The notes beneath the pieces were generated by a model. The model saw nothing but the letters and a program-made list of their open reading frames with translations, was not told the origin of the DNA and did not search any database. A stretch of 64,000 nucleotides of DNA from Cymbomonas tetramitiformis (taxonomy: Eukaryota > Chlorophyta > Pyramimonadophyceae > Pyramimonadales > Pyramimonadaceae), in NCBI GenBank assembly GCA_001247695.2, contig LGRX02035459.1, positions 96,271 through 160,270 of the forward strand, given 5' to 3'. This document shows positions 22,901 through 29,002 of this stretch, in pieces (within the stretch, counting starts at the first letter, position 1; the number at the start of each line of letters is the position of its first letter). Position numbers and translations under genes: made by a program.

Positions 22901-25405
22901 TAGCTGCTGCAGCGTGGATAGAAGCCGAACCACTTCGTAAAATAATTTGCTATGCCTGCCATCCAGGCCTGTAAGCGTCCCAGCAGGGGAAAGGTCCTGG
23001 CATGGGAACCCACACACCATGACCCACTGACGTCCTCGAAGAGCTCCTGCCCGTATGAAGTCAGCGCTCGTCGTGTCGCGCAGATCTTGGGGTAGAGCCC
23101 CAAATTCCACCGCACTGGGCAAAATGAGGTCAGGGTATCGTCGTAGCAGCGCCATGCACCTGGCTCTGGCCACTGCCTGACTGCTTGGCGATATGTCTTG
23201 ATATAAGTATCGATCCACCTTCATGCCACTGCGGACCAGCATCTCCAGACCAGCACAAAGGCCTCCACATGGCTCGTAGCATACTACACCTTCCTCCCGA
23301 GCTTGCGAGAAGAACTGCTTGTTCAACACCCTGGTGTCCACCTTCTCAGGCTTCAGGATACGTTCGCCTTCGAAGTACTCGTTGCTGTACACCGCGGGAC
23401 TCCCTTCACCATGCGTGCCTCGCGTGGGTCGTGTCAGGCTCAGCGCTTTCCACGCTGCCCTCGCCAACCTTCCAGAGTCGATCACCAATTCGGGAAGATC
23501 AGTGTCGAACATCACCGCTTGGTTGCACTCCAACTCTTCCTGGTGATGCAAATCGAACAAACGATGCACTGGCCCCGTGCCCAGCTGCTCCACGGCAGCC
23601 CTCTTGCAGTAGTTGGCAACTTGGACCTCTGGCGTGACCTCGTCCCCTGGGGAAACCTCCCCAGCCAACATGAAGCACAAGTGATCACGGAAATCCTTCC
23701 TGCGCACTTCCCCCACGCCTGCGTGAAGCGCAGTCACCTTTTCTCTCTCGTGCCTTGCCCCAGTCTCGTCTGTCGTGGTTGGTAACGGGTAGCGAGACGG
23801 CACGTCAGCGTTGCTGTTCTTGGCTCCTGGGCGATACTGCACCGTGAAGTCGAACTCCTGCAAGCTGATTGCCCAACGTAGGTGCTGACCCTGAAGATCA
23901 GCCTTCTCCATCAAAGTGGTGAGCGGTGAGTGGTCAGTCACCAGCGTGAAGTGTACGCCATGCAGGTACTGTCTCAACGTGCGCACTGCCCACACCACTG
24001 CAAGCATCTCGCCCTTGAAGCTGGCGTACTGCCTCTCTGTCTTACTCAAGGATCGACTGATCGCCATGCAAATGTACTCCTTGCCATCGTCATCCTTCTG
24101 GCCCAGCACTGCGCCAATGCCGTAGGTGCTCCAATCAGTGTACAATATGAGGGGTCTGTCGTAGTCGATAGGCCTCAGACATCTCCCAGAGCAGAGCGCG
24201 TCCTTCAGCTCCTGGAGTGCACGGTCTTGATCCTTCCCCCAAGCTCCCTTGATATCAGTAATCTCTTTCTTGAGCAAGTCGTTGAGAGGGCGGGCCATCT
24301 CTGAGTAATTTGGCCCTCCTGGCTCACCCACTAAGCCCTTGTAGTAGTTCATCATGCCCAGGATGGAGCGAAGCCCCGTCTTGTCCTGCGGCCTCGGAAG
24401 CTCCTGGATGGCCTTGCATTTCGCCTCCTGCGCGCCAATGGAATTATGCCCAATGCGGTAACCCAGAAAGTCCACCGTGGCTGCGCCGAAAGTGCTCTTG
24501 CCTGCGTGCAATCTTATGCCTGCGTCCCCCAAGGTACGCAACACGTCCTCAACGTCCTTCAGATGCTGCTCAGGCGTGGAGTCTGTGTAGACCACTACGT
24601 CATCTACGTACGCCACAGTGCAGTGCTGCAAATGGCGCAACTCGTAATCCATGATTCTCACAAACGCAGATGTTGCTCCAGCTGCCCCAAACGGCATCGA
24701 GGTGTACTGGTAGAGCTGATTCTTCCACCAGAACGCCGTCTTGCTTCTGTCCTCCTCCGTGGCCATGGGAATCTGGTGGAAGGCTTTGGTGGCATCCAGC
24801 GTGGTCTTGAACTTGGCCTTTGCGACCTTCTGGTAGAGCTCCTCTGGTCGATGTGGAAGCGTGTTGTCCTTGAGGGAGTGCCGATTGACACCCCTGAGAT
24901 CCACGCAGAATCTCGTCTGGGTCCAAAGGCCGGTCTCATGATCCTTCTTGCCAGCCACGACGACGTTGCTCGCATGCCTGCAATGCTTGGCTGCGGGCTC
25001 TATGAAGCCATACTCCAGGAGTTCCTTGCAGTGGATATCGATGATTTCCTGCTCGCCCGGGCTGTACTTCCTGGGCCTCTGGTAGGCGGCCTTGGATTCG
25101 TCTATGAAAGGAATAGAGAACGTGTTGTGCTCCGCCTTGCCCTTGTAGCCTGTAAGATCGTGAGGACTGTTGGCAAACGTGGCCTTGCACCTGCGAAGAA
25201 CATTTCGCATTTCCTCCCAGTGCTCCTCCTTGAAGTCAGGATGTCCTCCAAACGTGGCATTGAGCTCAGTGTCGAGCCACGCTGCCTCGTCCTTGGTCAC
25301 TGTCGTATCACCTAGAGGTTGAAGCTCGTCCAGCACGGTGTACGGCAAGACCTCATCCTGCTCCGCGATGTTGGCTTCCCAGCCCGGCTCCCATTGCCTC
25401 GAGGA
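19964..25405 (-). CDS. Pol polyprotein: RT, RNase H, C5 DNA methyltransferase, integrase, PHD finger
   Basis: Numbering from the codon at 25348 (a TTG; the frame is open back to 25405), 1,794 residues. RT about 85-305, with Asp185 in LDATKAF and YVDD at 247-250. RNase H about 400-510, with Asp405, Glu447 and Asp472. C5 methyltransferase about 688-1015: motif I GGLCAGLE, GFPCQ with catalytic Cys783, ENV at 827-829, HRLRAYWSN at 868-876, and a motif X-like end. Integrase: HHCC zinc site (His1257, His1262, Cys1292, Cys1295) and Asp1324, Asp1385, Glu1420 in DD35E spacing. PHD finger C4HC3: Cys1625, 1628, 1640, 1643, His1648, Cys1651, 1666, 1669. All key residues are present, so this copy looks competent. 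Methylating its own or flanking DNA, and PHD-guided integration, are inferences. No internal stop. Confidence 0.9.
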   Translation of the reverse strand, partial: SSRQWEPGWEANIAEQDEVLPYTVLDELQPLGDTTVTKDEAAWLDTELNATFGGHPDFKEEHWEEMRNVLRRCKATFANSPHDLTGYKGKAEHNTFSIPFIDESKAAYQRPRKYSPGEQEIIDIHCKELLEYGFIEPAAKHCRHASNVVVAGKKDHETGLWTQTRFCVDLRGVNRHSLKDNTLPHRPEELYQKVAKAKFKTTLDATKAFHQIPMATEEDRSKTAFWWKNQLYQYTSMPFGAAGATSAFVRIMDYELRHLQHCTVAYVDDVVVYTDSTPEQHLKDVEDVLRTLGDAGIRLHAGKSTFGAATVDFLGYRIGHNSIGAQEAKCKAIQELPRPQDKTGLRSILGMMNYYKGLVGEPGGPNYSEMARPLNDLLKKEITDIKGAWGKDQDRALQELKDALCSGRCLRPIDYDRPLILYTDWSTYGIGAVLGQKDDDGKEYICMAISRSLSKTERQYASFKGEMLAVVWAVRTLRQYLHGVHFTLVTDHSPLTTLMEKADLQGQHLRWAISLQEFDFTVQYRPGAKNSNADVPSRYPLPTTTDETGARHEREKVTALHAGVGEVRRKDFRDHLCFMLAGEVSPGDEVTPEVQVANYCKRAAVEQLGTGPVHRLFDLHHQEELECNQAVMFDTDLPELVIDSGRLARAAWKALSLTRPTRGTHGEGSPAVYSNEYFEGERILKPEKVDTRVLNKQFFSQAREEGVVCYEPCGGLCAGLEMLVRSGMKVDRYLYQDISPSSQAVARARCMALLRRYPDLILPSAVEFGALPQDLRDTTSADFIRAGALRGRQWVMVCGFPCQDLSPAGTLTGLDGRHSKLFYEVVRLLSTLQQLQQQKPPGYILENVSPLSHRPGTKIRDEVFPYIASVIGRPVSFDAAQAGAYAHRLRAYWSNLFQSHQFRSVMSKVARPEGRVVSSILSKGWQPRPVIRTDRAPHYVVNVVGEPLRALPTIMATQGSRAFRKARMGTVVRNQNDEDIEEESREVNLDEKALAMGYSASELRMADGLNDVELASILGLAMDRRAMELLMAVAEASRKGLPHSEESLEAENSPGQPIAVDNNWADHARSDLQQRQALLAEWVENSNAYTQQVAKTMSHRDWEEKLQTTCSQGQKGAEGIGAQRQKAGTKKKKKEWQLHNIEQYRRRHESHFVKEGATPAARVNVPAWSPPANDVEMRLPRLACTTRLADLMASVAEQQADREKHRDVHDDAWCLRWLRSNGSVKLPEDEVHRVRRRAARHRWDEATDEIYMITLSGKEVRIPKPADRLALVKEYHSRTGHWGIRRTQHLLWQRHWWADLKKDVEAVVTQCETCQRVKTHYAREEACLSPLEIVSFMYRWSLDLAWPSRRQTKAGNNRVLIMTEHYTRFIVCVPIPDKEARTIAAAFRSHVLAVFGAPAECLVDGGKEFEGEFKQLCRDCLIDRRVTSPDSPEGNGLTERVVRTMKFCFKKIALEKGLDYEWDEQLWSLVLSYNAARQESTGVAPFTLLFAQEAVVPPDLKRAPSIDFSPEIEDDKDARVKDLLLRAEVVKRLMVHAGCSLEVAQHRDTLHYEGRRGGGIEPKPHQFKVGDFVYIRQKPRSGMEVATKSAILKLVKIQRDGVVVLEDATKLREKSTVQSIAPCHLQVKDQYDCSAAVPSKHLACEVCRKTDGEAEMLLCDACNRGYHLWCLNPALDGVPEGEWLCPRCSGTGMQAANAEVQTQEDESSGVLEDRLGIKEQQLNEKLSSEMRLLPADVGPRRMVKGDKSQPWHAISSREMPLEGEDVFFGMPYQIDWGRQDKLSKAVQILMPGHWNEGHRTVLSKKISGTEGKG

Positions 25406-26134
25406 CTACTGGGCCTCCCATGAAGTGCAGGGGGATGCACCCCAAGCACTGCGCGTGGGCGACATGGCATCGCACATGGGCACGCTCTCAGCCAGCTTGC
25501 CAGCGACCCACAAAATTCCGCACAAAAGCAGAAAAAATCGTAAAATTCTGTTGAAACGCACTGCGGCTGCTGGCGAGTTCGAAGCGAAGAAGCACGCCAA
25601 TACTCTCCACCCCCCGTGCGCCAAGCGAGTACTCCCACCAGCGGCGGTGAAGACCACGACCGCAAGGACCAGCGCCACGTAGGCGGCCTGCGCGACGCAA
25701 TGAAGTCGAAGATTGCGCCGAAGCTGCGCCCAGCGCGCCGCAAAGCGAGGTTTGTCCAACCTGGCCGGCAAAGCGGGCAGGCGCACGCGGCCCAACAAGA
25801 AAACTTGAGACCAACGTAGGGACGGAACAGCCCATCCACGGCCACGTCGAATGTGATGCGTGTCCAAAGGGTCGCTTGGGACATGAGGGGCATGGCACGC
25901 CACATCCTCCGCGAAGACGCTGGCACAAACCCAAAGCCAAGCAAGGACTGCGATCAGGAGGGCGGCTGCACACTGCGACCAGCACGTCAAGGAAATGACC
26001 ACGGCCCGTAGGGGCACGACCATCCATCCTTCGGCATGAAGCCATGAACACGGTGCACGCCAGCATAGATGCCCGTGGTGCGCACGACAAGCAACCCAAC
26101 GTACCAAATGCAGGCGAGGGCCCATAAGACCCAA
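25406..26134 (-). CDS. Hydrophobic ORF in frame with pol across a TAG codon
   Basis: About 242 residues with three hydrophobic segments that could span a membrane (AALLIAVLAWLWVCASVFA; YVALVLAVVVFTAAGG; RFFLLLCGILWVAGKLA). The TAG at 25406-25408 is followed, in the same frame and without another stop, by the pol reading frame, so readthrough would give a fusion to RT. It occupies the place where protease normally lies, but no D-T/S-G motif was found. The start is uncertain and it overlaps the previous ORF by about 150 nt. It could be an envelope-like or matrix function, or a chance frame in GC-rich DNA. Confidence 0.45.
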   Translation of the reverse strand: MGLMGPRLHLVRWVACRAHHGHLCWRAPCSWLHAEGWMVVPLRAVVISLTCWSQCAAALLIAVLAWLWVCASVFAEDVACHAPHVPSDPLDTHHIRRGRGWAVPSLRWSQVFLLGRVRLPALPARLDKPRFAARWAQLRRNLRLHCVAQAAYVALVLAVVVFTAAGGSTRLAHGGWRVLACFFASNSPAAAVRFNRILRFFLLLCGILWVAGKLAESVPMCDAMSPTRSAWGASPCTSWEAQ

Positions 26135-26424
26135 ACGTTATAGTACGCACGACGGGGATAACGTCGAGCAGCCGACCACCACATCGGCAGCCAGCTCAAA
26201 AGTGAGGCCACACAGCGCCCCCACCAAATGCGAAAAGGGCACCATGCCAAGTGCCACGATATTGCTTCCCACATCGCCCAGACGGCGACCATGGGCACGG
26301 TACCTCGTACCAACCACCACCAAATCACTGCACTGCCTGCAAGCGAGATACACGCTCGCAGGACCTCCGGCCGCAAGTGGACTGCCCGTGCAGGCAGCCC
26401 ACGGCCACAGCGTCGGTTGTGCAT
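25987..26424 (-). CDS. Trp-rich hydrophobic ORF overlapping the gag-like stop (TGATG)
   Basis: About 145 residues. The ATG overlaps the stop of the upstream gag-like ORF as TGATG, an arrangement used for coupled termination-reinitiation in several retroelements. The product is rich in Trp, with likely membrane segments (SAVIWWWLVRG through AVWAMWEAISW, then VWVLWALACIWYVGLLVV). No family is recognised. It ends inside the next hydrophobic ORF. It may encode a membrane protein between gag and pol, which is unusual because envelope-like genes normally follow pol. Confidence 0.4.
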   Translation of the reverse strand: MHNRRCGRGLPARAVHLRPEVLRACISLAGSAVIWWWLVRGTVPMVAVWAMWEAISWHLAWCPFRIWWGRCVASLLSWLPMWWSAARRYPRRAYYNVWVLWALACIWYVGLLVVRTTGIYAGVHRVHGFMPKDGWSCPYGPWSFP

Positions 26425-27851
26425 CAGGGCTGCCCGCCCGCTGTGCCCGGGGAGCCCTGTTGAAAATGCGCTTGCCGTCGCTGCGCCTCACGCTGCTCGT
26501 CTGTGTAGTGCTGAAACGCTTGCGTAGCCTCACTCCAATTCGAGCCAGCTGGAGAAGGAGGACGCTGTGAGGCGTGGCTGGCCGGCATCCTGGACGTTCT
26601 CGGCGCGTGGACGACATGGGTAGCAGCCCCATGGCGGTCAACGGAAGGAGCAGGCGAACGCGCAGCACCACCTACGGTCGGCTGATGCTCGAACGTCCCG
26701 GGGGAAGGCGGCCATTGACGACGCGCAGGGGGGTCGCGAACCTCGTCCACATTCCTTGCCCAGCTCGTATCCACGTGCTCCGGCCTCACGGCCACACGAG
26801 CCTCACGGCTGGGCGGCTGTGGCGGGAGAAGGCGCGCCTCCAAGACGCGCAGGGCCGTCTGCAACCATGGCGCGGCCGATTCTGCGTAACCCCACTGCAT
26901 GCATGTGAACTTCCGGTCGTCCTGCACAAGGTAATCGTTCGTGAACTCCGTACGCCAAGACAGACACCGCTGATCATCCATGAAGATGTAATGCACCGGC
27001 GTGGCGTTTGGATGCGCCATGCAGCGCAGCACGTGCGCCGACCCAAGCTCCACGTACTTGCACAGCGAGAACTCGATGTTCCTCGCATAACCTACGCCGC
27101 GCGTGTGTCCTGAGCCACGATGCGACAGATCAGCATAGGCTGACATGATGGCCTCCAGCAGGTTGGCAGACGTCGTCTGTCCCCCAAGAGGGAGGCGCCA
27201 GCCCCGCTGCCCGCAAGTGATGGTCTTGTTGTGCTTCTTGGCGACTGCGCTGGTGATGCCCGGATAGTCCCGCAGCCTGAGACCTCGCTCCTGGTTGCAC
27301 ACGCCAAGCTCATACACGATCCGCTGGTCCCGGCAGCGGTTCGCATGTGCCACGGCAAACTTCACCATGAAGACGGTGAGGTTGCGGCGTTCCCTCAAGT
27401 TGCTCACCTCCGCCACGGTCAGAAACCTGCCCACCGAACTGACGGATGAGGTGGCCATCTGCACGGCATCCCAATCCGACCCTGCCGGAGATGGAGGCGC
27501 CCTTGTAGGGGACTGAGACAGCTGACGCGCCCGTGGCGGGCTCGGAGGCGTAGACGGCGCGCCTCCCGAGGAACGTGGTCGGGCATCACGCGGGACACGG
27601 ATCGAGTCGGCCCACGAGCCAGCGTTGCTCACAGCAGGCGATGCAGGGGGTGATTCCCCTTGAGAAGGACGAGCGGCAGCGGCGCAAACGAGTTGAGATG
27701 ACAACGCACGAGAATCGTCCACGGGCTCACCGTCGCTGGATGCCGGCGATGGCGTAGGGAAGAAGAAGGGTCCGCCAGTGCACCGTGGGTGCCCCTGGAG
27801 TCGCCGGACTTCCGAATCCGCTCTTGCAAACTGCTGCTGACTTCTCGCCAA
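26424..27851 (-). CDS. Gag-like ORF1 of element 1
   Basis: 475 residues. The first ~150 are low-complexity and rich in Pro, Ser and Arg. A more globular part follows at about 150-330 (NLRERRNLTVFMVKFAVAHA, and a segment with Cys residues around LGVCNQERG and TCGQRG), then another Pro/Arg-rich tail ending with a Gln-rich segment. The position, 63 nt inside the 5' LTR and before pol, makes it gag by context. No CCHC zinc knuckle or known capsid signature is visible. The start codon is the first ATG after the LTR. Confidence 0.6.
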   Translation of the reverse strand: MARSQQQFARADSEVRRLQGHPRCTGGPFFFPTPSPASSDGEPVDDSRALSSQLVCAAAARPSQGESPPASPAVSNAGSWADSIRVPRDARPRSSGGAPSTPPSPPRARQLSQSPTRAPPSPAGSDWDAVQMATSSVSSVGRFLTVAEVSNLRERRNLTVFMVKFAVAHANRCRDQRIVYELGVCNQERGLRLRDYPGITSAVAKKHNKTITCGQRGWRLPLGGQTTSANLLEAIMSAYADLSHRGSGHTRGVGYARNIEFSLCKYVELGSAHVLRCMAHPNATPVHYIFMDDQRCLSWRTEFTNDYLVQDDRKFTCMQWGYAESAAPWLQTALRVLEARLLPPQPPSREARVAVRPEHVDTSWARNVDEVRDPPARRQWPPSPGTFEHQPTVGGAARSPAPSVDRHGAATHVVHAPRTSRMPASHASQRPPSPAGSNWSEATQAFQHYTDEQREAQRRQAHFQQGSPGTAGGQP

Positions 27852-27914
27852 AGGGCCTTTACTTCTGGATTAACACTGAAATAAAAAGCCGCTCCGCGCA
27901 GGACATCATTGTTT

Positions 27915-28440
27915 TGAAAAAGTATGAAAACAGCAGTAAAATATATCCGTCAAAATTGATATTATAATCACAAAATACGAATTATTGTGTACAAAAGCTG
28001 TGAGCAGAACTGTCTTAGCACTCTAGCACTGGCACGCGAACAGCCACCTAGTACTTGCGAAGGCAAAACAATAATGAGTCCACTAGTCTGACCTTCGGTC
28101 AGAGGTCACTTATCTCTCAATGCTCTGTCACATTTCCCAAAAACTGTAACGGGTTCTAGCCCTCAAATCTTCATCTGGCCAATGGAAACTCATTATTCCA
28201 TGCCAGCTTTAACACTGTTACCGCTTAACATATTCTGACTGACACGTCAGTGGCAAAGGAGTCACTGCCGTCGTCATCGTATCATTCCTTGGTAACCTGA
28301 TACTGCAAATATCTTCCCTAGCAGGTCTGCCTCTCTCAGGAGGTCATCTTGGCGAAGCCTGTCATACTGTCACCTCTGTCACGCGTGTCATCAGCTGGAC
28401 AAACCCGGCAAGATACCATGAGAAGCCGGCGTTTGTTACA
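27915..28440 (-). repeat. Truncated 5' LTR of element 1
   Basis: 526 bp matching the LTR from its ...CTTTTTCA end (27915) to GTTTGTTACA (28440). The remaining 219 bp are absent here but present as the isolated piece at 17488-17706. The sequence following the LTR on the minus strand (AAACAATGATGTCCTGCGC) is not an obvious primer-binding site for initiator Met tRNA. Confidence 0.85.
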
Positions 28441-28446
28441 GGTGAC

Positions 28447-28819
28447 GGTCACCCAGCCTACTATAGGAAGTGACATGTGACAGTTTCGGGTGTCACAGTC
28501 AAGGGAACATATCAAACTTTTATGTTGTACGGCCAACTCTCAAAATTTCCATCGGCCAAGTTTCGGCCATTCCGGCCAAAATCAAAAATTGCCCGCCGCA
28601 GGCGCAAAATCTTAATTTTAAGTATGACATTATCATGGAAATCTCAAAATTTCGGGGAAATTTTCAAAATTTTACATAATTCGTCTCGGGCAACAAGCAT
28701 AAGCACCCTCGGCCAAACCTCGGCCACAGCCCTCATCGTACGGCCACAGACCGGCCATAGGGGGTTGATATGTTCCCTGGTCACAGTGTCAAATCCAGCA
28801 CACCACCTAGGGTGGTGAC
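28447..28819. mobile_element. Inverted-repeat (MITE-like) element with CGGCCA motifs
   Basis: An inverted repeat pairs about 28488-28516 (ending GGGAACATATCAA) with about 28766-28793 (starting TTGATATGTTCCC), and weaker pairing extends out to GGTCACC at both ends. The interior holds eight or so CGGCCA/TTGGCCG copies. No coding potential is seen. The exact ends and target duplication were not resolved, and it abuts the LTR piece of element 1. Confidence 0.45.
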
Positions 28820-28916
28820 CGGAGCTAGTAGTGAAACGAAGCAACAAACTCCCTACTCAACTTCAGGAGGAAACTGTAGCACAGCTGGTGTCAGGGATAT
28901 GACCGATGACATATGT

Positions 28917-29002
28917 GTCATACGTGTCATACCTGTCATACATGTCATACCATATCATACCATGTCATGTCATGTCATGTCATGTCATGTCATGTCATGT
29001 CA
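28917..29002. repeat. (TGTCA)n microsatellite at the LINE 3' edge
   Basis: About 17 units of TGTCA and variants, perfect from about 28962 to 29001. On the minus strand it directly follows the point where the endonuclease frame breaks off. Confidence 0.9.

Larger units (their letters stand above)
17488..28440 (-). mobile_element. LTR retrotransposon 1 (Ty3/gypsy-type) with DNA methyltransferases and a PHD finger
   Basis: Read on the minus strand: a partial 5' LTR (27915-28440), a 63-nt leader, gag-like ORF (27851-26424), hydrophobic ORFs (26424-25406), pol with an embedded C5 methyltransferase and PHD finger (25405-19964), a small amino-methyltransferase-like ORF (19941-19237), a polypurine tract, then two complete LTRs head to tail (19199-18454 and 18453-17707) and a 219-bp LTR piece (17706-17488). 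The order RT, RNase H, integrase identifies Ty3/gypsy. No aspartic protease and no CCHC knuckle were recognised. The outer LTR pieces are complementary parts of one LTR. Confidence 0.85.

Noticed and set aside
22000..23300. Restriction-modification system
   Set aside because: The methyltransferases are fused to or follow retrotransposon pol; no endonuclease partner other than integrase is present.
24446..25315. 289-codon plus-strand open frame opposite pol
   Set aside because: It lies antisense to the RT region, whose motifs are clear on the minus strand; the composition reflects codon bias of the real gene.
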